Source of the DNA: Achromobacter insolitus | GTDB taxonomy: Bacteria > Pseudomonadota > Gammaproteobacteria > Burkholderiales > Burkholderiaceae_B | Direction of reading: 5' to 3' | Length of the DNA stretch: 64,000 bases | Assembly: GCF_002209555.1 (NCBI RefSeq) | Contig: NZ_NJIF01000004.1 | Location: 310,001 to 374,000, forward strand | Shown here: one piece after another, positions 1-8,173 of the stretch | How positions within the stretch are numbered: position 1 is the first letter of the stretch | Layout: every line of letters begins with the position of its first letter | Notes under the pieces: generated by a model | What the model was told of the DNA's origin: nothing | The model's input: only the letters and a program-made list of their open reading frames with translations | Database searches by the model: none | Translations under genes and position numbers: made by a program

Positions 1-41
1 AGTGAATCAACCCGCAGTGAATCAATCCCTGCTCGCAAAAC

Positions 42-74
42 AAAAAGGCCTTCGATCCAAGATCAAAGGCCTTT
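42..74 (-). terminator. Rho-independent terminator of first tRNA-Arg
   Basis: Read on the minus strand, a 14-bp stem (one G-T pair) with a tiny loop is followed by TTTTTG. It lies about 30 bases beyond the 3' end of the tRNA-Arg gene. A close copy of this hairpin follows the second tRNA-Arg at 3608-3638. Confidence 0.85.
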
Positions 75-106
75 CCGTTTTCTTTCTGTAGGCCAAGCAA
101 GAAGCT

Positions 107-183
107 TGGCGCGCCCGGCAGGATTCGAACCTACGACCCCCTGGTTCGTAGCCAGGTACTCTATCCAGCTGAGCTACGGGCGC
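107..183 (-). tRNA. tRNA-Arg(ACG), copy 1
   Basis: A 77-nt tRNA on the minus strand with an encoded 3' CCA (complement at 107-109). The acceptor stem is GCGCCCG/CGGGCGC. The anticodon stem CCTGG/CCAGG encloses loop CTACGAA, giving anticodon ACG, which reads CGN arginine codons after inosine modification. The T-arm GGTTCGAATCC is canonical. The gene is base-for-base identical to the copies at 3671-3747 and 3871-3947. Flanking sequence, including the terminator, is also similar to that of copy 2, so the pair arose by duplication. Confidence 0.98.
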
Positions 184-463
184 TCCGAAAGAGGCGTGTT
201 TATACCATGAATAATAAAAGCTGCGCAAATCAGCCGCCCTGTGGCGGTGGTTCCTTCCACAAAACACGCGCAAAGAAAATAGTTCAGAAAGCCCGGTTCA
301 CGAGTCCGCATTGCGAAACTCCCGCGTTGGAAAAATAATTGGCTTCCTGTGCATTTAAGTCATAACATGCGCCCACGAGCGGAAAGCAGCTTCTGTACGG
401 GACCTCTCGCCGACGCCAGCAGCCGGGGCTCTCATCGCCCCCTAACGGTCAGAAGGAACTTGC

Positions 464-1153
464 ATGAACATCAAGCATTCCTCGGGCGCGCTTCTACTGA
501 GCCTTGCGGCCACGATTTTGTCGACGGGCTGTTCCACCGCCCCACAACCGGCGGAATCCGGTTTCCTCCCTGATTACTCGCTTCTGCATCAAGCGCCGGC
601 CCCCGACGGCGGCACCCGGCTCGTTTACCTGAACCCCGCATTCAACCCGTCGCGCTACACCGCGGTCTGGCTCGATCCCGTGATGTATTACCCCGAGCCC
701 CAGCCTTCCGCGGACGTTTCCCTGGAAACCCTCACGGAAATACGCGATGCGGTCAACGAAACCCTCAGGCGCAAGGTGGGCGAGCGCGTGAGGCTGGTCG
801 ATCGCGCCGAACCGGGCGTCGCCCATATACGCATCGCAATCACGGCGGTAGGCACCTCTGCGCAAGCGCTGCGAGCCTATCAATACATCCCTATCGCCCT
901 GGTCATGACCGAGGCCAAGGCCGCCATGGAAGGAGGCATGGCGCGCAACGCGACCGTCGCCATCGAGGCGCGGGTCACGGACAGCATGACGGACGAATTG
1001 CTGTATGCGTCCGTGCGGGGCGGCACGGGCGAGAAGGTCGCCAACGCCACCCAAGGCGCCGGCGGCGTCCGCCTGTCCAAGCTGCAACCGCTGATAGATG
1101 AATGGACTACGGGCGCTGCCCAGGAAATCGGGAAGTACGTCCGGGAACGGTGA
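464..1153 (+). CDS. DUF3313-family lipoprotein
   Basis: A 229-residue protein with a Sec signal peptide and a lipoprotein-type cysteine at position 23 (ILSTGC; leucine sits one place further out than in the classical lipobox). Residues about 34-225 read as the DUF3313 family of small bacterial envelope lipoproteins, whose function is unknown. The start is supported by GAAGGA about 8 bases upstream. It is first in a same-strand unit with a DUF1254 protein (81-bp gap) and an outer-membrane barrel, which suggests a shared envelope role. The family call is from recognised sequence character, not a search. Confidence 0.8.
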   Translation: MNIKHSSGALLLSLAATILSTGCSTAPQPAESGFLPDYSLLHQAPAPDGGTRLVYLNPAFNPSRYTAVWLDPVMYYPEPQPSADVSLETLTEIRDAVNETLRRKVGERVRLVDRAEPGVAHIRIAITAVGTSAQALRAYQYIPIALVMTEAKAAMEGGMARNATVAIEARVTDSMTDELLYASVRGGTGEKVANATQGAGGVRLSKLQPLIDEWTTGAAQEIGKYVRER

Positions 1154-1234
1154 AGCAAGGTATCGGGCGGCACAGTCCTGGCTGTGCTGCGGCCCTTCGT
1201 GATTTTCAAACCATGATTCCGTTGGAGCGATCCT

Positions 1235-2677
1235 ATGAAGCTGACACGCCGCACATTGAACACGGGCGCTCTTGCCCTGCTCGCAACCAGCGCCCTGCGC
1301 AGGCCCGCCCGGGCTGCCGATGGCTTGGTCGCGGATTTGCCTGAAGGCGACGAGCAATTCGGCGTGGCCACCGATGTCTACGTCTACGCCTACCCGCTGG
1401 TGACGATGGAGATGACCAGGCGTGTCATCACCAACGTGGCGGAACCCAAGGGGACACGAGCGCCGATGGGGCATCTCATCAAGCTGCGGCAGTATCCCGA
1501 TGCGAAGTTCCGGGACGTGACGGCGCCCAATGCCGACACGCTCTACACCACGTCCTTCTTTGACGTCGGCGATGAGCCCTGGGTCGTCAGTCTGCCGGAC
1601 ATGAACGGACGCTATGCCTTGTTTCCGATGCTGGACGGCTGGACGACGGTATTCGACGTGCCCGGGAAACGCACGACGGGTACAGGACCGCAAACCTTCG
1701 TGGTGACCGGCCCCGGCTGGGAGGGCGCGATTCCACCAGGCATGACCCAGTACAAATCGCCGACCAGCATCGTCTGGTTGCTGGGCCGCATTTACTGCAC
1801 CGGCACTCAGGAGGACTACGCGGAAGTCCACAAGCTGCAGGATGAAGTGAAGCTCTGTCCGTTGAGCGCCTGGGGCAAGGATTGGAATCCCCCCGCAGGC
1901 AAGGTCGACCCCGCCATCGACATGAAGACCTCGGTGCGCGACCAGGTCAACAACATGGACGCGGTCGAGTACTTCAGCTTGTTTGCCCAGTTGCTCAAGC
2001 GCAACCCGCCCAACGCCGCCGACGCGCCCATCGTCGCGAAGATGGCCACGATAGGGATCGTGCCCGGCAAGGACTTTGACAAGACTCTGCTCGACCCTGC
2101 CGTTGCGAAGCGCGTTCCCCAAGTCGGCTTTGGGCGCATCATGACGCATTTCAAGTCCAGCGGCGGCGACATACAGGACATCGACGGCTGGGGCTTCACA
2201 ACCAAGACCGGCATCTATGGCACCAACTACCTCCAACGCGCGCTGGTGACCGCGATCGGCCTGGGGGCCAACCGCCCGCAGGACGCCATCTACCCCACCT
2301 CCCTGAAATCGGATACCGGCGCCATCAAACGTCTCTATGACGGATCCGAAAAATATGTGCTGACGTTCAAGAAAGGCCTCACGCCTCCCGTCTCGGGCTT
2401 TTGGTCGCTGACCATGTATGACGCGGCCTACTTCTTCGTCGACAACCCGCTGAACCGCTACTCGATCAGCGCGCGCCAGCCCCTGAAGGCAAAGCCGGAC
2501 GGGTCGATCGATTTGCTCATACAGCATGAATCGCCCGGCCCCGAACTGGAGTCGAACTGGCTGCCGGCGCCCAAGGGAAAATTCATCCTGATGATGCGCC
2601 TGTACTGGCCCAATGAAAGCAACCCATCCATCATCGACGGCTCCTGGACCATCCCTCCGGTAAGAAGGGTCACCTGA
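1235..2677 (+). CDS. DUF1254/DUF1214 domain protein, exported
   Basis: A 480-residue protein with a twin-arginine-like leader (TRRTLNT, then a hydrophobic stretch and an ARAA cleavage region), suggesting Tat export to the periplasm. The N-terminal half (about 55-180) matches the DUF1254 pattern (DVYVYAYPLVTMEMTRR, then APNADTLYTTSFFDV). The C-terminal part (about 350-470) matches DUF1214 (GFWSLTMYD and a terminal Trp-rich segment). This two-domain architecture is common in proteobacteria and has no settled biochemical function. It sits between a DUF3313 lipoprotein and an outer-membrane barrel gene. Export is inferred; the domain call is fairly safe. Confidence 0.87.
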   Translation: MKLTRRTLNTGALALLATSALRRPARAADGLVADLPEGDEQFGVATDVYVYAYPLVTMEMTRRVITNVAEPKGTRAPMGHLIKLRQYPDAKFRDVTAPNADTLYTTSFFDVGDEPWVVSLPDMNGRYALFPMLDGWTTVFDVPGKRTTGTGPQTFVVTGPGWEGAIPPGMTQYKSPTSIVWLLGRIYCTGTQEDYAEVHKLQDEVKLCPLSAWGKDWNPPAGKVDPAIDMKTSVRDQVNNMDAVEYFSLFAQLLKRNPPNAADAPIVAKMATIGIVPGKDFDKTLLDPAVAKRVPQVGFGRIMTHFKSSGGDIQDIDGWGFTTKTGIYGTNYLQRALVTAIGLGANRPQDAIYPTSLKSDTGAIKRLYDGSEKYVLTFKKGLTPPVSGFWSLTMYDAAYFFVDNPLNRYSISARQPLKAKPDGSIDLLIQHESPGPELESNWLPAPKGKFILMMRLYWPNESNPSIIDGSWTIPPVRRVT

Positions 2678-2693
2678 TTCCGGCGTGGCACCC

Positions 2694-2710
2694 GCCGGCC
2701 GGAGGCCGGC
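2694..2710 (+). other. Intercistronic GC hairpin
   Basis: GCCGGCC-GGA-GGCCGGC followed by only TTT, in the gap between the DUF1254 gene and the barrel gene. It could be a weak terminator or an mRNA-stability element that lowers expression of the third gene. Confidence 0.45.
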
Positions 2711-2774
2711 TTTGCGCTCACCGCGGGCGTGACGGATCCGATCCATCGCGCCTGCAGTTTGGGAAGGGTTTGCA

Positions 2775-3545
2775 ATGAAAAAAAAGATCACGGGCTGCCT
2801 GGCTTGCGGCCTGCTCCATGCCGCGGCGGCAGTTGGCGCCGAAACGGACCCCGCTCCCGCTTCCCTGCCCTCGAATGAATGGCAGTTCGCGGTCACGCCT
2901 TACTTCTGGGCTGCCGGCCTGTCCGGCAAGGTGTCCCAATCGCGTTCGCCAGTCATCGATATCCATGCCGACTTCGACAAACTGTTCGACAACCTCGACT
3001 TCGGCGCCATGCTGATCGGCGATGCGCGCAAAGGGCGCTACAGCGTATTCGGCGACCTGATCTACACCAAGATCGGCACCCAAGGCGACACACCGCGCGG
3101 CCTGCTGGCCAGCAGCGCGGACGTGAAGACATCCACATTCGCGGGACTGCTCGGGATGGGGTATTCCGTGCTGGAGAATTCGCCGCACCAGCTGGATGTG
3201 GTGGCGGGCTTGCGGGTCTGGTCGGTCGACACCGACATCACGCTCAAGGGCGCTCACCTGAATGGCAGGACGCGCAGCGACGGCGCCACGTGGGTAGACG
3301 GCCTGGTAGGCGTGCGCGGAAACTATGTCCTCAGCTCCAAGTACTACCTCACCGGCTGGGGCCTGATCGGCGCGGGCGGCGCGGAAGCGGATTGGGACGT
3401 CGGCCTGGGCATTGGCTACAACATCAGCAAGAACGTCTCGGCAGCGATAGGCTATCGCGCCCTGGGCGTGGACTACAGCAGCGGGGGATTCAAGTTCGAC
3501 GCGGTGCTCCAAGGCCCGATGGCGGGCTTGACGATCCGCTTCTGA
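2775..3545 (+). CDS. Outer-membrane beta-barrel protein
   Basis: A 256-residue protein with a Sec signal peptide of about 21 residues (cleavage near AVGA/ET). The rest alternates polar and aromatic or hydrophobic residues as in transmembrane beta strands (WQFAVTPYFWAAGLSG, YSVFGDLIYTKI, YYLTGWGLIGAGG) and ends in ...GLTIRF, the terminal phenylalanine recognised by the BAM complex. Length suggests 8-12 strands. The exact family and substrate are unknown. It ends a three-gene unit with the DUF3313 lipoprotein and DUF1254 protein. The start is GAAGGG-preceded. Confidence 0.8.
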   Translation: MKKKITGCLACGLLHAAAAVGAETDPAPASLPSNEWQFAVTPYFWAAGLSGKVSQSRSPVIDIHADFDKLFDNLDFGAMLIGDARKGRYSVFGDLIYTKIGTQGDTPRGLLASSADVKTSTFAGLLGMGYSVLENSPHQLDVVAGLRVWSVDTDITLKGAHLNGRTRSDGATWVDGLVGVRGNYVLSSKYYLTGWGLIGAGGAEADWDVGLGIGYNISKNVSAAIGYRALGVDYSSGGFKFDAVLQGPMAGLTIRF

Positions 3546-3607
3546 CAGGCCTGCTCCGCCAATGATCCAGCGATCCGTCGCGACGGCGTTGGCGACGCGC
3601 AAAACAA

Positions 3608-3638
3608 AAAGGCCTTTGATGCATGATCAAAGGCCTTT
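3608..3638. terminator. Bidirectional terminator, barrel gene and tRNA-Arg copies 2/3
   Basis: A 13-bp stem AAAGGCCTTTGAT/ATCAAAGGCCTTT with a 5-nt loop. It is flanked by A-rich sequence on the left and by TTCCATTTTC on the right, so it can end transcripts from either side. It is a near copy of the hairpin at 42-74. Confidence 0.8.
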
Positions 3639-3670
3639 CCATTTTCTTTGCTGTATTGACCAAGTGAACT

Positions 3671-3747
3671 TGGCGCGCCCGGCAGGATTCGAACCTACGA
3701 CCCCCTGGTTCGTAGCCAGGTACTCTATCCAGCTGAGCTACGGGCGC
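3671..3747 (-). tRNA. tRNA-Arg(ACG), copy 2
   Basis: Identical over all 77 nt, including CCA, to the copies at 107-183 and 3871-3947. Its 5' flank (GCTCCG...AAAGAGGC) and 3' flank (terminator) resemble those of copy 1, marking a duplication of about 190 bp. It lies 123 bp downstream of copy 3 on the same strand and is probably co-transcribed with it. Confidence 0.98.
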
Positions 3748-3870
3748 TCCGGCAAAGAGGCAAAATTATATCAGAAAAATCTTGCCGTTGTTTTTACTGC
3801 TCTGTTTTTACTGCTTTTACTCTTCACTGCTCTTGCTATTTAAACGAGACGTTCAATGCGCAATCGAACT

Positions 3871-3947
3871 TGGCGCGCCCGGCAGGATTCGAACCTACGA
3901 CCCCCTGGTTCGTAGCCAGGTACTCTATCCAGCTGAGCTACGGGCGC
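3871..3947 (-). tRNA. tRNA-Arg(ACG), copy 3
   Basis: Third identical 77-nt copy with encoded CCA, anticodon ACG. No hairpin terminator lies between it and copy 2, so the two probably form one transcript ending at 3608-3638. Confidence 0.98.
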
Positions 3948-4041
3948 ATTTGCGTTTCGCATTGCGTTTAAAAGCAAGCCTTGAATAATAGCGTTATTTC
4001 GCAAAGCGTGCAAGTGACGCATCCGCTCCGGGCACATCGGT

Positions 4042-4836
4042 TCACGCCAGTGCCCCGCTGATCTGCTCCGCCGTGCCGCGCATTTTTTGCAGGAACTTGC
4101 CCACGATTTCGGCGCGCTCGTGCCTTGCCAGACTCAAGCTGGTGGTCAACGCTGCAACCACCCGCCCCCTCTCGTCCTTGATCGGCACGGCCAGGCCGCA
4201 TATGCCCAGCTCCAGATGCTCGCTTGCCAGTGCATACCCCGCCTTTGCTGCGTCTTCGATCGCCTGACGCAACTCCGCAGCCTCAACCAGCGTGTGCTGT
4301 GTATGGCGCGCAAACGGCGCCTTGGCGATGAACAGCTCCCGCTCCTGAACGCTCGCGCCCGCCAACAGCACATGGCCGCTGGACGTGGCGTGGGTCGGCA
4401 GACGTTCTCCAACTCCCAGGCGCCGTGAAAGCGGACTCGGCATTTCCGCGCGGGCCACATAGACCACGTCTTCGCCATCCAACACCGACACGGTGCAGAT
4501 CTCGCCCGTGTCGCGCATGAACTCCTCGACGGCATGCCGCGCAATATCGCGCCAGGACAGCGACGACAAATAGGCATAGCCAAGTTCGAGCACCGCCGGC
4601 GCCAGGCTGAACCTGCGGTCCTCGGTGCGTGCGTAGCCAAGCGTCACCAGCGTGTAGAGCAAGCGCCTGGCGCCAGCCGGCGTCAGGTTGGCGCGCTGCG
4701 CTACTTCACTCAGCGTCAGCGCCTGGTGGCCAGGGCCGAATGCACGGATAACGGCCAGGCCGCGCGCAAAAGCCTCGACGAATTGATCGCCGCCCTTGGG
4801 TAAACCCCAAGTTCGTTCACTCGGAATCTTAGGCAT
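4042..4836 (-). CDS. IclR-family transcriptional regulator
   Basis: A 264-residue DNA-binding regulator of the PcaR/PobR type within IclR. The N-terminal winged helix (about 22-80) includes ALTLSEVAQRANLTPAGARRLL and GYARTEDRRFSLAP. The IclR effector domain follows (about 90-260). It is divergent from a TauD/TfdA dioxygenase and Bug gene, which it probably controls together with itself. The ATG at 4836 directly abuts an AT-rich inverted repeat and has no clear ribosome-binding site, so translation may be near-leaderless or the start may lie further in. Confidence 0.92.
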   Translation of the reverse strand: MPKIPSERTWGLPKGGDQFVEAFARGLAVIRAFGPGHQALTLSEVAQRANLTPAGARRLLYTLVTLGYARTEDRRFSLAPAVLELGYAYLSSLSWRDIARHAVEEFMRDTGEICTVSVLDGEDVVYVARAEMPSPLSRRLGVGERLPTHATSSGHVLLAGASVQERELFIAKAPFARHTQHTLVEAAELRQAIEDAAKAGYALASEHLELGICGLAVPIKDERGRVVAALTTSLSLARHERAEIVGKFLQKMRGTAEQISGALA

Positions 4837-4837
4837 G

Positions 4838-4881
4838 ATTATTTCGACAGAAGAAATAATTTTCGATAGTCGAAAAATAAT
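4838..4881. promoter_or_regulatory. Candidate IclR operator / divergent promoter
   Basis: An AT-rich island in GC-rich DNA. ATTATTTCGAC (4838-4848) is mirrored by GTCGAAAAATAAT (4869-4881), and an inner perfect repeat TTTTCGA-TAG-TCGAAAA spans 4860-4876. It lies between the divergent IclR and dioxygenase genes, where an IclR operator is expected. The assignment is inference. Confidence 0.6.
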
Positions 4882-4933
4882 AGCACACCAGGATGCGATT
4901 GCGCATCAGTGGCTTGCCATCGGAGGAACGAAA

Positions 4934-5815
4934 ATGATGGAACTCACCCCCGTTTACGCGGGCTTTGTCGCCGAGGTGGCCAATATCGACCTGCGCGCGC
5001 CGCTATCGGCGCAGGACATCGAAGCGCTGCGCGGCGCCCTGGATCATTACGCCGTGCTGGTCGTGCCGGACCAGCCCTTGGACGAGGCCGGGCAGATGAC
5101 CGTGGCGCGGTATTTTGGTCCGCTGGAGACATCGGTGGGCGCATCGGTCTACAACGCGCACCGCCCTCGCCGCCTGAACCACGCCGAGCTTTCCGACATC
5201 TCCAACCTGGATGAACGCGGCGGCATTCTGGACAAAGGCGACATTCGCCGCCTTATCAACCTGAGCAACCAGCTCTGGCACACCGACAGTTCCTTCAAGC
5301 GCACGCCGGCCAGCGTATCCCTGTTGTCGGCCCAGGAAATCCCGCCCGTCGGCGGCGCCACCGAATTCGCCGACATGCGGGCGGCCTGGGACGCCCTGGA
5401 CGAAGAACGGCGGCAACGCCTGGCTCCGTTGATCGCGGTGCATGACTACTTTCACTCGCGCGGACTGACGGATTTCGACGTGGGTTCAGTGCCTGACGCC
5501 TGGCGCGAGCTCCAGCCGCCCGTGCGGCAAGTCCTCGTGCGCCGGCATGCAGGCACCGGCCGCCGATCCCTCTACATCGCATCGCACATCAGCCGCATAG
5601 AGGGCATGGATGATGACGAAAGCCGCGAACTGATCGATGAACTCATGGCCTTCGCCACGCAGCCCCAGTTCGTGTACCGGCACCGCTGGCGCGCCAACGA
5701 TCTTGTTCTTTGGGACAACCGCTGCACCATGCACCGGGGCGCCGGCTTCGACGAGAAGTATCGCCGATCGATGCGCCGCGCGACGGTGCAGGACATCGGT
5801 CCGACCGTCGCCTGA
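4934..5815 (+). CDS. TauD/TfdA-family 2-oxoglutarate-dependent dioxygenase
   Basis: A 293-residue Fe(II)/2-oxoglutarate dioxygenase of the taurine / 2,4-D type. The iron ligands are visible as H116-x-D118 (WHTDSSF) and H267 (CTMHRGAGF). Arginines about ten residues further on (YRRSMRRATV) suit 2-oxoglutarate binding. The substrate is unknown; family members hydroxylate sulfonates, aryloxy or other carboxylic acids. An upstream in-frame start exists at 4796, but GGAGGAA at 4922-4928 clearly selects ATG 4934. It is followed 23 bp later by a Bug binding protein and probably forms an operon under the divergent IclR regulator. Confidence 0.9.
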   Translation: MMELTPVYAGFVAEVANIDLRAPLSAQDIEALRGALDHYAVLVVPDQPLDEAGQMTVARYFGPLETSVGASVYNAHRPRRLNHAELSDISNLDERGGILDKGDIRRLINLSNQLWHTDSSFKRTPASVSLLSAQEIPPVGGATEFADMRAAWDALDEERRQRLAPLIAVHDYFHSRGLTDFDVGSVPDAWRELQPPVRQVLVRRHAGTGRRSLYIASHISRIEGMDDDESRELIDELMAFATQPQFVYRHRWRANDLVLWDNRCTMHRGAGFDEKYRRSMRRATVQDIGPTVA

Positions 5816-5838
5816 ATCCCCACAATCGAGACCCACAA

Positions 5839-6801
5839 ATGTCCAACAAGATGAAGCAAATCGCCGCAGCGCTGGCGCTGGGCGCGGCCTGTCTGAACGC
5901 GAGCGCCGCCTTCCCAGACAAACCGATCAATATGGTCGTTCCATTCGGCGCCGGATCCGCGACCGATACGCTGGCGCGCGGCGTTGCCAAGGGCCTGAGC
6001 GAACGGCTGGGACAACCGGTCACGGTGGAAAACAAGCCAGGTGCCGGCGGCGGCATAGGCGCCGCGTACGTGGCCCGCAGCGCGCCGGACGGCTATACCG
6101 TCCTGATGGGCACCAATGGTCCCATGGCGGCCAATGCCAGCCTGTATCAACGCCTGCCCTATGACCCAGTCAAGGACTTCGCCCCCATCGCGCTGATGGG
6201 CCGCCTGCCCATGATCCTGATCGGCAATGCCAGCGCAAAGGCAACGACGCTTCCCGAGCTGGTCGCGGCAGCCAAGGCCCAACCGGGCGCGATCAATTTC
6301 GGCGCCAGCAACACCACGGCGCGGGTCTGGGTGGAACTGCTCAGGCACATGGCCGACATCGACGTGACCACAGTGCTGTACAGCAATGTCGGCGGCATGA
6401 TGACCGACCTCATGAGCGGGCGCATCTCCTATGCCTTCGAGAACGTCGGCCCCTCATTGCCGCAGATTGCCGCAGGCAAGGTGCGCGCCCTGGCCGTGAC
6501 CACGCCCCAACGCGCCCCGTTTGCTCCCGACATTCCGACGGTGGCCGAGAGCGGCCTGGACCGGCATGAACTGGTGGTGTGGTTTGCGATGTTCGCACCG
6601 CGCGACACGCCCGCCCCCATCGTCGAGCGCATCAATGCCGAGGTCAGGCAGGTACTCGACACCGCCGAGCTGCGCCAGCTGTCCGCACAGATCGGCATGA
6701 CTCCGGCCGCAGGCAGCCCCGCGGATCTCAAGGCCTACCAGGAAGACGAGGTGAAGAACTGGCGCAAGCTGGTCGACATGACGGGCGTGCGCATCGACTG
6801 A
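5839..6801 (+). CDS. Bug-family solute-binding protein (TTT receptor)
   Basis: A 320-residue periplasmic receptor of the tripartite tricarboxylate transporter family. It has a Sec signal peptide ending about ASA/AF, then the Bug signature FPDKPINMVVPFGAGSATD, ENKPGAGGGIG and DGYTVLMG. Such proteins bind carboxylates or small aromatic and amido acids, and the ligand cannot be read from sequence. No TctA/TctB membrane subunits lie nearby. It follows the TauD-type dioxygenase and may deliver its substrate or a precursor. Alternative start at 5851. Confidence 0.92.
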   Translation: MSNKMKQIAAALALGAACLNASAAFPDKPINMVVPFGAGSATDTLARGVAKGLSERLGQPVTVENKPGAGGGIGAAYVARSAPDGYTVLMGTNGPMAANASLYQRLPYDPVKDFAPIALMGRLPMILIGNASAKATTLPELVAAAKAQPGAINFGASNTTARVWVELLRHMADIDVTTVLYSNVGGMMTDLMSGRISYAFENVGPSLPQIAAGKVRALAVTTPQRAPFAPDIPTVAESGLDRHELVVWFAMFAPRDTPAPIVERINAEVRQVLDTAELRQLSAQIGMTPAAGSPADLKAYQEDEVKNWRKLVDMTGVRID

Positions 6802-6808
6802 GCGCGGC

Positions 6809-7966
6809 TCAGGCGCTGCCAGCCATATCCAGTCTGGCCAGGAGCGCCCTCGCCTGCTCGACCACATCGTCGTCGTTGGGACGGAACTCCAGCGGCAGCG
6901 CCCGGGACAACTGCTTGAAATGCGCATGGCAGCTGCGCGCGTAAGCCGGGTCGTAGTGGCGGTCTATCAGTTCCTGCGCCAGCTCGCGGCGCGCGCCGCT
7001 ATCGACCAAGGCCAGCCATCCAGACACGCGCTCGCGGCTGTGCAGGCCGATCATGCGCTGCAACTGCGCCTTGAGCGATTCTGGATCTTCGAACAGGTGC
7101 GCGTAGTCCTGCAGCAGGAAGGTCGCGCGATCCGCGCGGCTGGAGCTCACTTCGACACACGGACTGGCGTGCATCGCCGCAAGCAGCGCGGCCGGCAACG
7201 CGACCGCGCCGATCTTGCGGCTTTCCGCTTCGACGAATACTGGCCGCGCCGGATCGAATGCGCGCAAGCGCTGCGCCAGGCGCGTGTCGAAGCCCTTTTG
7301 CGAAGGCTGTGCGACACCGGCCCACGCGCCCAGCAGCGACCCGCGATGCGAGGCCAGGCGCTCCAGGTCCAGCGTCTGCGCGCCCGCCTGCTCCAGGGCA
7401 TTCAGCAATCGCGTCTTGCCGCTGCCAGTGGGGCCGGCCAACACAACGTAGCGCAAGCCGGCGGGCAGGCTTTCCAGGGCGTCCAGCGTGGCCTGGCGAT
7501 AGGTCTTGTAGCCGCCATCGAGTTGCCGCGCCCGCCAACCTATCATGTTGAACATCGTCGTCATGGAGCCGGAACGGGTGCCGCCGCGCCAGCAATAGAT
7601 CAACGGGCGCCAGCCCTGGCGCCGGTCCGCGAAGGTCGTGTCCAGGTGCGCCGCGATATTGCGCGCCACCAGCGCGGCGCCCACTCGCGAGGCCTCGAAG
7701 GGCGAGACCTGCTTGTACAACGTGCCCACCACCACGCGTTCTTCGTTGCTCAGCACCGGCGCGTTGGTGGCGCCAGGAATATGGTCGTCGGCGAATTCGA
7801 GCGGCGTGCGCACATCGATGACTTCGTCGAAATCATCCAGCCGGTCCAGGGTGGCGAGCAGGTGTTTCAAGGGCGGAGCGCGTAAAAGGGAATCTGGAAT
7901 TCTCTCATGTCGGGGCACGGCGCGTGTCTGACCGCGCAGCGGCACCCAGGCTTGCGGCGCGCCCAT
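6809..7966 (-). CDS. mnmH: tRNA 2-selenouridine synthase
   Basis: About 385 residues (SelU/MnmH/YbbB). It replaces sulfur by selenium at 2-thiouridine 34 of tRNA-Lys, Glu and Gln using selenophosphate, through a geranylated intermediate. The rhodanese domain (about 35-140) carries VIDVRTPLEFADDHIPGA and the catalytic C125 in LIYCWRGGTRSGSM. A P-loop GPTGSGKT lies at about 178-185. Length fits the family. The start is uncertain: ATG 7966 was chosen because ATG 7987 touches a terminator hairpin, and neither has a good ribosome-binding site. It ends 8 bp from the convergent Bug gene. Confidence 0.92.
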   Translation of the reverse strand: MGAPQAWVPLRGQTRAVPRHERIPDSLLRAPPLKHLLATLDRLDDFDEVIDVRTPLEFADDHIPGATNAPVLSNEERVVVGTLYKQVSPFEASRVGAALVARNIAAHLDTTFADRRQGWRPLIYCWRGGTRSGSMTTMFNMIGWRARQLDGGYKTYRQATLDALESLPAGLRYVVLAGPTGSGKTRLLNALEQAGAQTLDLERLASHRGSLLGAWAGVAQPSQKGFDTRLAQRLRAFDPARPVFVEAESRKIGAVALPAALLAAMHASPCVEVSSSRADRATFLLQDYAHLFEDPESLKAQLQRMIGLHSRERVSGWLALVDSGARRELAQELIDRHYDPAYARSCHAHFKQLSRALPLEFRPNDDDVVEQARALLARLDMAGSA

Positions 7967-7988
7967 ATGAACAAAGCCGCGGCCCATG

Positions 7989-8026
7989 AAAAAACCCGCA
8001 ATCGCTTGCGCAATTGCGGGTTTTTT
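7989..8026 (-). terminator. Terminator of tRNA-Ser
   Basis: A perfect 14-bp inverted repeat AAAAAACCCGCAAT/ATTGCGGGTTTTTT, with a U-run in either direction. It lies just downstream of tRNA-Ser on the minus strand and just upstream of mnmH. Confidence 0.9.
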
Positions 8027-8062
8027 ATCTCCGGACCAGCCGAAGCCAGATCGGAGAGAATC

Positions 8063-8155
8063 TGGCGGAGATGGTGGGATTCGAACCCACGATGCAGTTT
8101 TTAGCCACATACTCCCTTAGCAGGGGAGCCCCTTCAGCCTCTCGGGCACATCTCC
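8063..8155 (-). tRNA. tRNA-Ser(GCT)
   Basis: A 93-nt class II tRNA on the minus strand with encoded CCA. The acceptor stem is GGAGATG/CATCTCC. The anticodon stem CTCCC/GGGAG encloses CTGCTAA, giving anticodon GCT for AGC/AGU codons. A long variable arm and T-loop GGTTCGAATCC are present. It lies between lysC and mnmH. Confidence 0.97.
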
Positions 8156-8173
8156 GAAGAGAACGAGATTCTA

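Noticed and set aside
494-2896. 800-codon open frame on the minus strand opposite the DUF3313 and DUF1254 genes
   Set aside because: High-GC shadow: it covers recognisable plus-strand families, and its translation has no domain character and is rich in Arg/Gly/His. Equivalent long shadows at 33452-35761, 35786-38491 and 54397-56799 were rejected for the same reason.
107-3747. Integrated genomic island bounded by tRNA attachment sites
   Set aside because: No integrase, excisionase or phage gene is present in 464-3545, and the direct repeat is a whole tRNA gene plus terminator, better explained by gene duplication.
4796-4933. N-terminal extension of the TauD/TfdA-type dioxygenase
   Set aside because: It would run through the operator palindrome and lacks family similarity; GGAGGAA before ATG 4934 sets the start.
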